The notes beneath the pieces were generated by a model, which was not told where the DNA came from, ran no database searches, and saw nothing but the letters and a program-made list of their open reading frames with translations. Below, piece by piece: positions 51,426 to 60,049 of a DNA stretch of 64,000 nt (its first letter is position 1; every line of letters starts with the position of its first letter). Origin of the DNA: CAVTBT01 sp963733065. Lineage in GTDB: Bacteria; Actinomycetota; Thermoleophilia; Gaiellales; Gaiellaceae. The stretch spans positions 868,001-932,000 of the forward strand of contig CAVTBT010000005.1 of the NCBI GenBank assembly GCA_963733065.1, written 5' to 3'. Position numbers and translations under genes: made by a program.

Positions 51426-52498
51426 AGATCGCTTTCGACGTCTCGCCGCTGTCGCATCCGCGTACCGGGGTCGGGAATTACCTGCGCGGCTCGCTCGAGG
51501 GGCTCGTCGAAGCCGCCGCCGGCCGGCACGAGATCGTCGCCTTCGCGCCGACGAGCCCACGCGGCCGGACGGCGATCCCGGCCGCTCTCGAGGGGATCGA
51601 CGTCGAGACGCGGCTCTGGCCCGTGCTGCCATCGCACGCGCTGCGCGTCGCGTGGAGCCGGCTCGGGCGGCCGGGCGTCGAGCGGCTGCTCGGGCGCGTG
51701 GACGTGCTCCACTTCAGCGATTGGATGTACCCGCCGCAGCTCGGCGGCGTGCGAGCGACGACGATCCACGACCTCGTGCCGCTGCGGTTCCCGGAGTGGA
51801 CGACGCCCCGTACCCGCTCGATGCACGGCGCGAAGTACGAGAACGCCGCACGGAGCTGCGACGTCATCTTCTGCAACTCGCGCTTCACCGCCGACGACGT
51901 CCACGCCCTCCTCGGCGTGGCGCAGGATCGGCTCCAGGTGGCCCCGCCGGGCCTGTCCAGGGGACTGTCCCCGGACGGTCCACGCCGCGAGCTCGGGCGA
52001 CCGTACGTGCTCAGCGTCGCGACGCTCGAGCCGCGCAAGAACCTCGGCGCGCTGCTGGATGCGCACGCCCTGCTCGACGGCGGGCCGGCACTCGCCGTCG
52101 CCGGCGCCGCCGGCTGGGGCGAGCAGCCGGCGCTCGACCGCGCGGAGGTCATCCGCCTCGGCTTCGTCGACGACGACGAGCTCGGCGAGCTCTACCGCGG
52201 TGCGGCGGCCTTCGTCTACCCGTCGCGCTTCGAGGGCTTCGGCATGCCCATCATCGAGGCGATGGCGTGCGGGACGCCGGTCGTCGCCTCCTCGCACCCG
52301 TCCATGGACGAGGCCTGTGGCGACGCGGCCGTGCGGGTCGATCCGGACGATCCCGCGGCGATCGCCGCAGGCATCCGCCGCGCCCTGGATACGCGCGACG
52401 AGCTCGTGCGGAAGGGGCTCGAGCACGCGCGCGGCTTCTCGTGGCGTGCGGTCGGCGAGACCTTCCTGCGCGGCTACGAGGAGGCGGCCGCGCGGTGA
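51422..52498 (+). CDS. GT4 glycosyltransferase (tandem copy 1)
   Basis: This 358-residue GT-B enzyme has KIAFDVSPLSHPRTGVGNYLRGSL, TTIHDLVPLRFPEWTTPRTR, FCNSRFTADDV, YVLSVATLEPRKNLGALLDA, and RFEGFGMPIIEAMACGTPVVASSHP with the E-x7-E motif. The EPRKN motif marks the mannosyltransferase-like GT4 branch. It is followed by two related genes of the same branch, each overlapping the last, so this looks like a tandem duplication that diverged. Confidence 0.88.
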   Translation: MKIAFDVSPLSHPRTGVGNYLRGSLEGLVEAAAGRHEIVAFAPTSPRGRTAIPAALEGIDVETRLWPVLPSHALRVAWSRLGRPGVERLLGRVDVLHFSDWMYPPQLGGVRATTIHDLVPLRFPEWTTPRTRSMHGAKYENAARSCDVIFCNSRFTADDVHALLGVAQDRLQVAPPGLSRGLSPDGPRRELGRPYVLSVATLEPRKNLGALLDAHALLDGGPALAVAGAAGWGEQPALDRAEVIRLGFVDDDELGELYRGAAAFVYPSRFEGFGMPIIEAMACGTPVVASSHPSMDEACGDAAVRVDPDDPAAIAAGIRRALDTRDELVRKGLEHARGFSWRAVGETFLRGYEEAAAR

Positions 52499-53463
52499 GG
52501 GTCGCGGTCGACACGTCGCCGCTCGCGCAGACCCGCGCCGGGACGGCCCGCCACGTCCGCGGGCTGCTCGCGGCACTGGCCGGTCGGGACGGCCTGGAGC
52601 TGGACGAGGTCGCCTTCGATCGCTCCGGCCGGGCGGCGACGCTGGCGCGTGACACCTGGTGGTACCTCGCCGGGCTGCCGCGGGCGGCACGCGGCAGTGA
52701 CGTCCTGCATTGCACGACGTTCCGGGGCCCGGTGCGCGCACGCCCGCCGGTTGTCGTCACGATTCACGACCTGGCGTTCCTGCGCCATCCGGAGACGTTC
52801 CGTGCCTGGCACAGGCTGTCCGGACGCGCGCTCGCCGGACGGGTCTCGCGCGCGGCGGACGCCATCGTTGCGCTGTCCGAGTTCACGAAGCGGGAGACCA
52901 TCGAGCTGCTCCGCGTGCCGCCTGAGCGGATCCGGGTCATCCCGAACGGCGTCGAGCCCGTGTTCCGGCCGGACGGGCCGGCGCGGGAGGGCGACTACGT
53001 GCTCGCCGTGGGCACGGTCGAGCCGAGGAAGAACCTCGCGCGCGTCGCCGAGGCGGCCCGACTCGCTGCGGTCGAGCTGCGGATCGCGGGCGGCGAGGGC
53101 TGGGGAGGCGTCGACGCCGCCGGTCGCGTCGGCTTCGTCTCCGACGACGAGCTGGCCGCTCTCTACCGCGGGGCGCGCTGCCTCGTCCTCGCCTCGCTCT
53201 ACGAGGGGTTCGGCATCCCCGTGCTCGAGGCGATGGCGTGCGGCACCCCGGTCGTGACCTCGCGTGGCGGCGCGCTCGAGGAGACGGCAGGCGGTGCGGC
53301 GGTGCTCGTCGACCCGCTGGATGCCGGCTCGATCGCCGAGGGCATCGCCGAGGCCGGACGGCGGCGCGACGAGCTCCGTGCCGCGGGCCTGGCCCGGGCA
53401 GCGGAGTTCACGTGGGAGCGGGCGGCGGACGAGGTGGAGGCGCTGTGGCGCGAGCTGGCCTGA
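52495..53463 (+). CDS. GT4 glycosyltransferase (tandem copy 2)
   Basis: This 322-residue enzyme has VDTSPLAQTRAGTARHVRGLL, VTIHDLAFLRHPETF, VIPNGVEPVFRP, YVLAVGTVEPRKNLARVAEAA, and LYEGFGIPVLEAMACGTPVVTSRGG. It is somewhat shorter than copy 1, mainly in the acceptor domain. GTG start overlaps the stop of copy 1 as GTGA, and the third copy begins 19 nt before its end. Confidence 0.88.
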   Translation: MRVAVDTSPLAQTRAGTARHVRGLLAALAGRDGLELDEVAFDRSGRAATLARDTWWYLAGLPRAARGSDVLHCTTFRGPVRARPPVVVTIHDLAFLRHPETFRAWHRLSGRALAGRVSRAADAIVALSEFTKRETIELLRVPPERIRVIPNGVEPVFRPDGPAREGDYVLAVGTVEPRKNLARVAEAARLAAVELRIAGGEGWGGVDAAGRVGFVSDDELAALYRGARCLVLASLYEGFGIPVLEAMACGTPVVTSRGGALEETAGGAAVLVDPLDAGSIAEGIAEAGRRRDELRAAGLARAAEFTWERAADEVEALWRELA

Positions 53464-54473
53464 GCCCGCTGGTCGTCGTCGACGCAGACGTGTTGGGCAG
53501 GCGCCGTACCGGCGACGAGACCTACGTCTCGAACCTGCTGCGCAGCCTGGCGCCGCGCGCCGAGGACGCGGGGGTCCGCCTCGCGGCCGTCACGCGGCAT
53601 CCCGAGCTCGTCCCGCCCGGGATCGAGCCGCTCGCCCTTTCGACCTCGATGCAGGAGCTGCGCATGGGGTGGACGTTGCCGCGCCTGCTGCGCGGCGCGG
53701 GCGCCGCGCTCGTCCATACCCAGTACGCGCTGCCGTTGCGCGCGCCGTGCCCGGCCGTCGTCACGGTCCACGACCTCTCGTACGAGGATCCACGGTTGAT
53801 GGGGCGCAAGGACCGGATCGTCTTCCGTACCGTCGTCCCGCGGGCGGTCCGGCAGGCGGCGCGCGTGCTCACGGTCTCCGAGCGGACGAAACGCGATCTC
53901 GTCGAGCGCTACGCGCTGCCTCCGGAGCGCGTCGTCGTCACGCCGAACGGCGTCGATCCAGCGTTCGTGCCCGGCACGGGACCGCGCGACTACGTCCTCG
54001 CCGTCGGCGCCGTCCAGCCGCGCAAGAACCAGCTCGCCGCGCTCGAGGCAGCTCGCGCGGCCGGCCTGCCGCTCGTCGTCGCGGGGCCGGCGAAGGACGC
54101 GGCGCTCGCGGATGAGCTGCGGCGCCGCGGCGCCCGGGTGACGGGTTACATCGAGAAGGCCGAGCTCGTCGAGCTCGTGCAGGGGGCGGCGTGCCTCGTG
54201 CAGTCCTCCCTGCACGAGGGGTTCGGGCTGCCGGTCGTCGAGGCGATGGCGTGTGGGACTCCCGTGGTCGCGGTGCGGGAGCCGGCGCTCGTCGAGGTCG
54301 CCGGCGACGCGGCGGTCCTCGTCGAGGAGGGCGGGCTCGCCGACGGGATCCGCCGCGCGCTCGCCGAGCGCGACAGCCTCGTCGCCGCGGGGCTCGAACG
54401 CGCACGACGGTTCACGTGGGACGCTGCTGCCGAACGAACGCTGGCGGTCTACCGGGAGGTGCTCGATGGCTGA
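53445..54473 (+). CDS. GT4 glycosyltransferase (tandem copy 3)
   Basis: This 342-residue enzyme from the GTG at 53445 has PLVVVDADVLGRRRTGDETYVSNLL, VHDLSYEDPRLMGRKDR, VVTPNGVDPAFVPG, YVLAVGAVQPRKNQLAALEAA, and LHEGFGLPVVEAMACGTPVVAV. The frame has no other good start; CTG at 53460 is the only alternative. It overlaps copy 2 by 19 nt and the GT2 gene by 8 nt. Confidence 0.86.
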   Translation: MARAGLSPLVVVDADVLGRRRTGDETYVSNLLRSLAPRAEDAGVRLAAVTRHPELVPPGIEPLALSTSMQELRMGWTLPRLLRGAGAALVHTQYALPLRAPCPAVVTVHDLSYEDPRLMGRKDRIVFRTVVPRAVRQAARVLTVSERTKRDLVERYALPPERVVVTPNGVDPAFVPGTGPRDYVLAVGAVQPRKNQLAALEAARAAGLPLVVAGPAKDAALADELRRRGARVTGYIEKAELVELVQGAACLVQSSLHEGFGLPVVEAMACGTPVVAVREPALVEVAGDAAVLVEEGGLADGIRRALAERDSLVAAGLERARRFTWDAAAERTLAVYREVLDG

Positions 54474-55236
54474 CGGCCGTGTCTCGGCGGTTGTGGTGTC
54501 GCACGGCCACGCCGATGCGCTGAGCCGCAGCCTGCCGGTGCTCGCCCCGCAGGTCGACGAGCTCGTGGTGATCGCGAACGTGCCGGGCAGCGCCGTCTCG
54601 ACCCCGCCCTCCGCGCACGTGCTGGACAACCCGCGGCCGCTCAGCTTCGCCGCCAACGCCAACCTCGGCATCGCCGCGACGGCGGGCGAGTACGTCGTGG
54701 TCGCGAACCCGGACGCCGTGCCGGAGACCGACGCCGTGTCGACTCTCGTCGAGTTCGCCGACGCACAGCCGCGCTGCGGCATCGCCGGTCCGCTCGTCCG
54801 CTGGCCCGACGGCCGCTGGCAGCCGACCCGCCGCAGGTTCCCGACCGTGTCCGGCACCGTCGTCCGCCGCACGCCGCTCCGGCGCGTCCGGCCGCCGCTC
54901 GAGCACCAGCGCACGCACTACGGCCTCGACGACGGAGCTCCCACGGAGCCCGTGCAAGGCGACTGGCTGCTCGGCGCGTTCCTCCTGCTGCGGCGCAGCA
55001 TGCTCGACGAGCTCGGCGGGTGGGATGCCGGCTACCGCCACTACGGGGAGGACATCGACCTCTGCTATCGCGCCATGCGCGCCGGGTGGGAGCGCTGGCA
55101 GGTGCCCGCTGCGGTGGTGACGCACGACTGGGCGCAGGTCATCGACCGGAGCTTCAAGACGCGCCACACGCTGTGGCACCTCCGCGGCATGCTCCGCTTC
55201 GTCCGCAAGCATCCGGAGCGGCTGAAGGCCCTCTAG
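54466..55236 (+). CDS. GT2 glycosyltransferase (rhamnosyltransferase-like)
   Basis: This 256-residue GT-A enzyme has VSAVVVSHGHADALSRSL, LSFAANANLGIAAT, VVVANPDAVPET as the metal site, DWLLGAFLLLRRSMLDELGGWDAGY and HYGEDIDLCYRAMRAGW as the catalytic region. It belongs with the WcaA/RfbF-type enzymes. It closes the operon that begins at 46700. Its TAG stop lies in a 20-bp tandem palindromic repeat. Confidence 0.86.
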   Translation: MADGRVSAVVVSHGHADALSRSLPVLAPQVDELVVIANVPGSAVSTPPSAHVLDNPRPLSFAANANLGIAATAGEYVVVANPDAVPETDAVSTLVEFADAQPRCGIAGPLVRWPDGRWQPTRRRFPTVSGTVVRRTPLRRVRPPLEHQRTHYGLDDGAPTEPVQGDWLLGAFLLLRRSMLDELGGWDAGYRHYGEDIDLCYRAMRAGWERWQVPAAVVTHDWAQVIDRSFKTRHTLWHLRGMLRFVRKHPERLKAL

Positions 55237-55260
55237 AGGGGCTGAAGGGCCCTAGAGGGG
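55221..55260. repeat. 20-bp tandem palindromic repeat at a convergent gene junction
   Basis: Two 20-bp units lie back to back: GCTGAAGGCCCTCTAGAGGG (55221-55240) and GCTGAAGGGCCCTAGAGGGG (55241-55260). The first contains the perfect palindrome CCCTCTAGAGGG. The plus-strand stop TAG is in unit 1, and the minus-strand stop TAG is in unit 2. It may act as a bidirectional terminator, although no T-tract follows. Confidence 0.6.
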
Positions 55261-57363
55261 CGTGTAGCCGAACGAGACCTGCGCGCCGAGCTGGCGGTTG
55301 TCCCCCAGCGACGGGTCGAGCTCTCGCGGCGAGAACGTCGGCGTCACCTCGACCTCGGCGCGCCACGGCCCGGGCGGGGCGCGCAGGAAGAACGGGATGC
55401 TCTCGCCGGCGTTGATCTCGTCCCGCGCGACCTGGGTGACGCGTGCCAGCGCCGGCTGCTGGTTCTCGTCCACGGTGAGCGGCCCGAGCCGGACCGTCAC
55501 CTTGCCCGGGACGTCCTTGCCGAGCCAGGCGGTGCGCGCGACGACGATGCGTGCGATGCCCGGCCTGCCCGGCTCGGCGTCGTACTGATTGTGCGCTGCG
55601 TGCTCCCCCATCCAGCCGTCGGGCGCGACGCCGACCGTCGACGAGGCGAGCCTGATCGGCCCGGCGAGCTGCTGAACGTTGTAGTCCCCGACCTCTGTCA
55701 GTCGCGGTGGGTTCCGGAGCTGGACGCCCGACGTCGCGACGAGCACCTGCGCTCCGGGCTCCGGGCTGAGCGTTCCGTCGGGCGCGGCGAGGTCGGCGGT
55801 CTTCACGGCGCCGGGCCCGGGTGCCGTGCCGTCGAGGCTCCAGACCTGGCCCAGCGACCGGTTCCAGAACTCGAGCGACCAGATCGAGTTCGGGTCGGCG
55901 ATGCCCTGTCCGAGGAAGACGGACGTGCCGTCGCCGGCCGTCTCGTCCAGCCAGTTCGCGGGCTTCGGCAGCGACGAGTAGATGCGGTCGGCGAGGTCAC
56001 GCTCGCCCGACGCGGCATAGACCTGAGCAGTCATCGTCCACGCGAGCAGTGTCGCGGCGAGCACCCCGGCGACGCCGAGCCGGAGCGAGCGCCGCCGCAC
56101 GAGGGTCACGACGAGCAGTGCTGCGGTGCCCGCGACCGCCACTGCCAGCAGCACGTGCTCGATGCGCGGCACGTCCCAGCGGAACTCGCGGTTTGCGAGC
56201 GCCAGGATCGCGAAGCCGTGTGCGTCGTAGGTCGGATGCGCGAGCGAGTACGGCGTCTGGACGACGAGCCACGCGGCGAACGCACCGGCGGCGGCGATCG
56301 CCCAGACACGGCCGCCGCGGACGAGCAGCCACGCGGTGCCCCCGAAGAGGAGCGGCGTCAGGTAGATGAGGTTGCGCTCGGGCACGACGTCCCCGTAGAC
56401 GGTCGAGAGGTAGGCGCCCTTCACCGCGGTGTAGACGCCGAAGCACAGCACGGCCGCGACCGTCACGACCGTGAATGCGCGCTCGTCGGCTGACAGGCGC
56501 CGGCCGCGCAGCGGGACGAGCGCGGCGAGCGCCGCCGCCAGCGGCACGACGCCGACGCCGATCGCCAGGGCGCCGATCCCCCAAAGCCCGAAGTCGAGCA
56601 TCCGGTCCTTGTGGAACGTCGTCGCGATGTACCACGAGTAGGACTGGCGGGTGATGACCGCGGCGCCGACGATCGCGATGCCGAGGCCGAGCACCGCCGC
56701 CCCGAGCCAGTCGCCGCGCGACCAGGTCCGTCGCCAGGCGGTCGCACGCTCCGTGCGCCAGGCCAGCACGACCGCGACGAGCCCGAGCACGACGAAGAGG
56801 ATCGAGAGCTGGGTGCGCGTCAGGAAGCCGAGCAGGCAGCCGCCGAGCGCCACCGCGAAGCGGCTTCTCGTCGGGACGGCGGCCCACCGCATCACGGTGA
56901 GCAGCGCGAGCGTGGCCGTCGGATACGCCAGCGGCTCCTCGACCAGGATCGGTGAATAGGCGAGCGCGGGCGCGGCTCCTGCTCCGGCGGCCGCCAGCAG
57001 CGCGGGAGTGCGCGGGACGAGCAGGCGCGCGATGCCGTACGCGGGGAAGACGGCGGCCGTCATCAGGAGCGCGCCGAGCGCCTTGATCGCGCCGTAGCTC
57101 TGGCCCACCGAGTCGAGCCACCACGCCGGTGCCGCGAGGTACGCGTACAGGCCCGGGAAACCGGAGGGTTCGCCGCCCCGGAACGCGGCGCCGTCGCCGT
57201 CGGCGATCGAGCGCGACACCTGGGTGAACTCGATCTCGTCGGTGAAGATCGTCGGCGTCGCGTGGCGCGAGGCCTGCCATACGTGCAACGCGGCGAGCCC
57301 GGCGTAGAGCAGCACGAGCGGCAGCGCCGCGCCGGGCGCCGACAGCCGGGAGCGCACGCTCAC
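55252..57363 (-). CDS. GT39/ArnT-like membrane glycosyltransferase with extracytoplasmic domain
   Basis: This 703-residue protein has about 12 helices in the first 470 residues. TIFTDEIEFTQVSRSIADGDG after helix 1 gives the acidic catalytic pair, and SPILVEEPLAYPTATL corresponds to the second loop. The C-terminal soluble region (about 490-703) holds SIWSLEFWNRSLGQVWSLDG and a beta-sandwich-like end (VTVRLGPLTVDENQQPALARV). Layout and motifs match the gene at 49353. GTG at 57363 overlaps the WecA-like gene stop as GTGA, so the two are translated together. Confidence 0.82.
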   Translation of the reverse strand: MSVRSRLSAPGAALPLVLLYAGLAALHVWQASRHATPTIFTDEIEFTQVSRSIADGDGAAFRGGEPSGFPGLYAYLAAPAWWLDSVGQSYGAIKALGALLMTAAVFPAYGIARLLVPRTPALLAAAGAGAAPALAYSPILVEEPLAYPTATLALLTVMRWAAVPTRSRFAVALGGCLLGFLTRTQLSILFVVLGLVAVVLAWRTERATAWRRTWSRGDWLGAAVLGLGIAIVGAAVITRQSYSWYIATTFHKDRMLDFGLWGIGALAIGVGVVPLAAALAALVPLRGRRLSADERAFTVVTVAAVLCFGVYTAVKGAYLSTVYGDVVPERNLIYLTPLLFGGTAWLLVRGGRVWAIAAAGAFAAWLVVQTPYSLAHPTYDAHGFAILALANREFRWDVPRIEHVLLAVAVAGTAALLVVTLVRRRSLRLGVAGVLAATLLAWTMTAQVYAASGERDLADRIYSSLPKPANWLDETAGDGTSVFLGQGIADPNSIWSLEFWNRSLGQVWSLDGTAPGPGAVKTADLAAPDGTLSPEPGAQVLVATSGVQLRNPPRLTEVGDYNVQQLAGPIRLASSTVGVAPDGWMGEHAAHNQYDAEPGRPGIARIVVARTAWLGKDVPGKVTVRLGPLTVDENQQPALARVTQVARDEINAGESIPFFLRAPPGPWRAEVEVTPTFSPRELDPSLGDNRQLGAQVSFGYTPL

Positions 57364-59174
57364 CGGACTTGCGCCTCGAGCAGCGGCGCGGCCGACTCCG
57401 TCTGCCGGCGCAGGAAGCGGCACGGCACGTCCGCCGCCTCGCACGCGCGCACCACGGGTGCCAGCCGCTCCGGCGGCGCGTCCGGGATCGTGACGACGAC
57501 CTCGTCGGGCGCCGTCGCCGCGATCGCCGCATCGGCCTCGTCGAGCGACCCGGCGACGACCACGCCGAGCACGCGGCGCCGCCGCACGCGCGCGTTGTCG
57601 TCGAGGAAGCCGACCGCACGCTCGCCTGGCGTCTCGCGCAGCTCGCGCGCGAGGCTCCGGCCGGTGCGTCCGGCGCCGACGATGAGCACCCGGCGCCGCT
57701 CCGCAGCCGGGCCCTCCTCCCGCCGCTGCAGCACCCGGCCGACGGCGATCCGGGCGCCGACCACCAGGACCGCCGCGAACACGGCGTCCAGGAGGAAGAC
57801 CTGCTCGGGGAACGACTCGAAGCTGCCCCGCCGGAACCGTACGACGCCGTACGCGGCGACGGCCGAGACGGCGCACGCGATGCCGACGGCCACGGCGTCG
57901 TGCACCCCGGCGAAGCGCCAGACGCGCCGATAGACGCCCCCGACCACGAAACAGACGTAGCGAAGCGCCAGCACCACGGGCAGGGACGCGAGGAAGACCG
58001 CGCGCTGCGAAGGGTCGCCGAGCCCGTCGACGAACAGCAGGTAGGCGGCGAGGAACGAGCCGCACATGAGCCCGAAGTCGAGCAGCACCTCCGCCAGGCG
58101 CCGCGGCTCGAGCAGCGCGCGCACGAGTGACGGCTGGTCGACCGCGGATCCGGTCCGCGCCTGCTCCTCGAGGTCGCTGAGGAAGCTCGCGAACTGCACG
58201 AGCAGGACGACCGTCACGAGCACGCCGATGACCGTCACGCGGCCGTCGTTGAGGATGTCGTACGCGACGGCAGTGGCTCCGAGGGCGATCGCGATGGCTG
58301 CGAGCAGCGCCACCGCTCTCGCCTCCGACAGGCCGTAGTAGACGAGCCGGTGCGAGGTGTGGTCGCGCCCGCCCTGGCTCACCGGGCGCCGCTGGGCGAT
58401 GCGGAGCAGCGTCACGAACGCCGTGTCGAGGATCGGCACGGCGAGGACGAGCAGCGGCAGCAGCGTCGTCGCCACCGTGGTGCCGGCGACGGTCCAGCTC
58501 GAGGCGAGCCCGAGCGCGGCCAGCGTGAAGCCGAGCGGAAGGCTTCCGGAGTCGCCCATGAAGACGACGGCGCGCGCGCGGGGGCGCAGGTTGAACGGCA
58601 GAAAGCCCACGCACGCGAGGCCCAGCGAGAGCGCCACCACGAGCACGAGGTCGCTCGAGGTACCCGATATGGCATCCACCGCGAAGTAGGCGCACGCGAT
58701 GGCCGCGAGCGTCGCGGCCAGCCCGTCCATGTTGTCGAGCAGGTTGAAGGCGTTGGTGATGCCGACCAGCCAGACGACGGCGAGCGGCACCGCCAGCCAG
58801 TCGGACTCGACGAGCTCGACGGTGAGGCCGGAGGCGACGGCGACCGACGCCGCCACGACCTGAGCGGCGAGCTTGACGAGGGGCGGCAGCCGCACCAGGT
58901 CGTCGACCAGCCCGACCACGAACAGCAGCGTCGCGCCGGCGAGGATGCCGAGAAGCTCCGAGCTCGCCTCGACGGCGCCGACGGCGACGGCCAGCGCCAC
59001 GCCGGCGAGAAAGCCCGCGAAGATGCCGACGCCGCCGAACGTCGGAGTGGCCCGACCGTGCCACCGTTCGCTGCTCGGCTCCGCGACGAGGCGGTCGCCC
59101 AGGTGGGTTCGCAGGAGCACGAGAAGCGACAGCGCCGCGACGGGCAGTGCGGCGATCGTGACTGCCGCGCTCAC
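57360..59174 (-). CDS. WecA-like phosphoglycosyltransferase fused to a CapD/WbaP-type N-terminal module
   Basis: This is a 604-residue fusion. Residues 1 to about 320 are a MraY/WecA-family transferase: RWHGRATPTFGGVGIF, FVVGLVDDL, NAFNLLDNMDGLA, VFMGDSGSLPLGF and GRDHTSHRLVYYGLS. It would attach a HexNAc-1-phosphate to undecaprenyl phosphate. Residues about 340-480 add four more helices. Residues about 490-604 form a Rossmann CoA-binding-like domain (RVLIVGAGRTGRSLARELRE) like that before the catalytic part of PglF/CapD and WbaP proteins. No epimerase or PHPT domain follows. GTG start has TACCCT 8 nt upstream. Confidence 0.87.
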   Translation of the reverse strand: MSAAVTIAALPVAALSLLVLLRTHLGDRLVAEPSSERWHGRATPTFGGVGIFAGFLAGVALAVAVGAVEASSELLGILAGATLLFVVGLVDDLVRLPPLVKLAAQVVAASVAVASGLTVELVESDWLAVPLAVVWLVGITNAFNLLDNMDGLAATLAAIACAYFAVDAISGTSSDLVLVVALSLGLACVGFLPFNLRPRARAVVFMGDSGSLPLGFTLAALGLASSWTVAGTTVATTLLPLLVLAVPILDTAFVTLLRIAQRRPVSQGGRDHTSHRLVYYGLSEARAVALLAAIAIALGATAVAYDILNDGRVTVIGVLVTVVLLVQFASFLSDLEEQARTGSAVDQPSLVRALLEPRRLAEVLLDFGLMCGSFLAAYLLFVDGLGDPSQRAVFLASLPVVLALRYVCFVVGGVYRRVWRFAGVHDAVAVGIACAVSAVAAYGVVRFRRGSFESFPEQVFLLDAVFAAVLVVGARIAVGRVLQRREEGPAAERRRVLIVGAGRTGRSLARELRETPGERAVGFLDDNARVRRRRVLGVVVAGSLDEADAAIAATAPDEVVVTIPDAPPERLAPVVRACEAADVPCRFLRRQTESAAPLLEAQVR

Positions 59175-59182
59175 GAACGGAG

Positions 59183-59188
59183 AGGGTA
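59183..59188 (-). promoter_or_regulatory. Putative -10 of the WecA-GT39 operon
   Basis: TACCCT on the minus strand ends 8 nt before the GTG at 59174. It is identical to the hexamer before the GDP-fucose synthase gene. Confidence 0.45.
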
Positions 59189-59231
59189 GTCGAGCCCTGT
59201 AAGCCTTGTGTGTGCGGTCACAGGCCGCCCC

Positions 59232-59237
59232 TACACT
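59232..59237 (+). promoter_or_regulatory. Putative -10 of the wzm gene
   Basis: TACACT lies 11 nt before the GTG at 59249. TTGTGT at 59206-59211 stands 20 bp upstream, somewhat far for a -35. Confidence 0.4.
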
Positions 59238-59248
59238 AGAGCGGCCTC

Positions 59249-60049
59249 GTGACGGTCTACGCCGACCTCTTCCGCTACCGCGAGCTGTTCGCGAGCCTGT
59301 TCCGGCGCGACCTGCGGGCCAAGTACCGCGGATCGGTGCTCGGGCTGGCGTGGTCGCTCGCCCACCCGCTCGTGCTCATGGCGGTGTACCTGGTCGTGTT
59401 CTCGGTGCTCTGGCGCGCGGACGTCGCGGCCGGCGACCATTACTGGCTGTTCCTGCTCTGCGGCCTGCCGGTGTGGGTCTTCCTGGCCACGTCGCTCCAG
59501 TCCTCGTCACGCAGCCTGGTCGAGAACGCGAACCTCATCCGCAAGGTGCGCTTCCCGCGGCAGCTCGTCCCGCTCTCGATGGTGGCCACCCAGCTCGTGG
59601 CATACGCCGTGATGCTCGCGATCGTGATCGTGCTGAGCGTCGTCTACCTGCCGGAGGCACGCGAGACGGTCTGGCTGGCGGTGCCGATGGCGGCGCTGAC
59701 CGTCGGACTCGTGGCGGGGCTGTCGCTCGCCGTCGCGTCGGCGAACGCGGTCTATCGCGACGTCGAGCACGTCGTCGCGGCGCTCCTCCTGCCGTGGTTC
59801 TTCCTCACGCCGGTGCTCTACAGCCTCGACAGCGTGCCGGGCGCCGAGGAGCACCCGTGGCTCGTCGATCTCATCCACTGGGGCAACCCGATCACGCCCG
59901 CGGTCGAGGCGGTGCGCACGCCGCTTTTCGCCGGCGAGCCGCCGGCGGCCGCGGACGTCGTCTACCTCGCGGTGTCTGCGGTGGTCGGGCTCGCGTTCGG
60001 CGCCTGGGTGTTCACACGCGTCGACGATCGGGTCGCGGTCGAAGTCTGA
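59249..60049 (+). CDS. ABC-2 type polysaccharide export permease (Wzm-like)
   Basis: This 266-residue membrane protein has six helices. The N-terminal amphipathic FASLFRRDLRAKYRGSVLGLAWSLAHPL is the signature of TagG/Wzm permeases, and LLLPWFFLTPVLYSLD and WGNPITPAVEAVRTPLF are conserved late motifs. It forms a dimeric channel for undecaprenyl-linked polysaccharide, driven by the Wzt ATPase. The matching ATPase gene is at 62837, separated by hemE, hemH and a minus-strand gene. The 3' end overlaps the next gene (minus) by 38 nt. Confidence 0.87.
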   Translation: MTVYADLFRYRELFASLFRRDLRAKYRGSVLGLAWSLAHPLVLMAVYLVVFSVLWRADVAAGDHYWLFLLCGLPVWVFLATSLQSSSRSLVENANLIRKVRFPRQLVPLSMVATQLVAYAVMLAIVIVLSVVYLPEARETVWLAVPMAALTVGLVAGLSLAVASANAVYRDVEHVVAALLLPWFFLTPVLYSLDSVPGAEEHPWLVDLIHWGNPITPAVEAVRTPLFAGEPPAAADVVYLAVSAVVGLAFGAWVFTRVDDRVAVEV

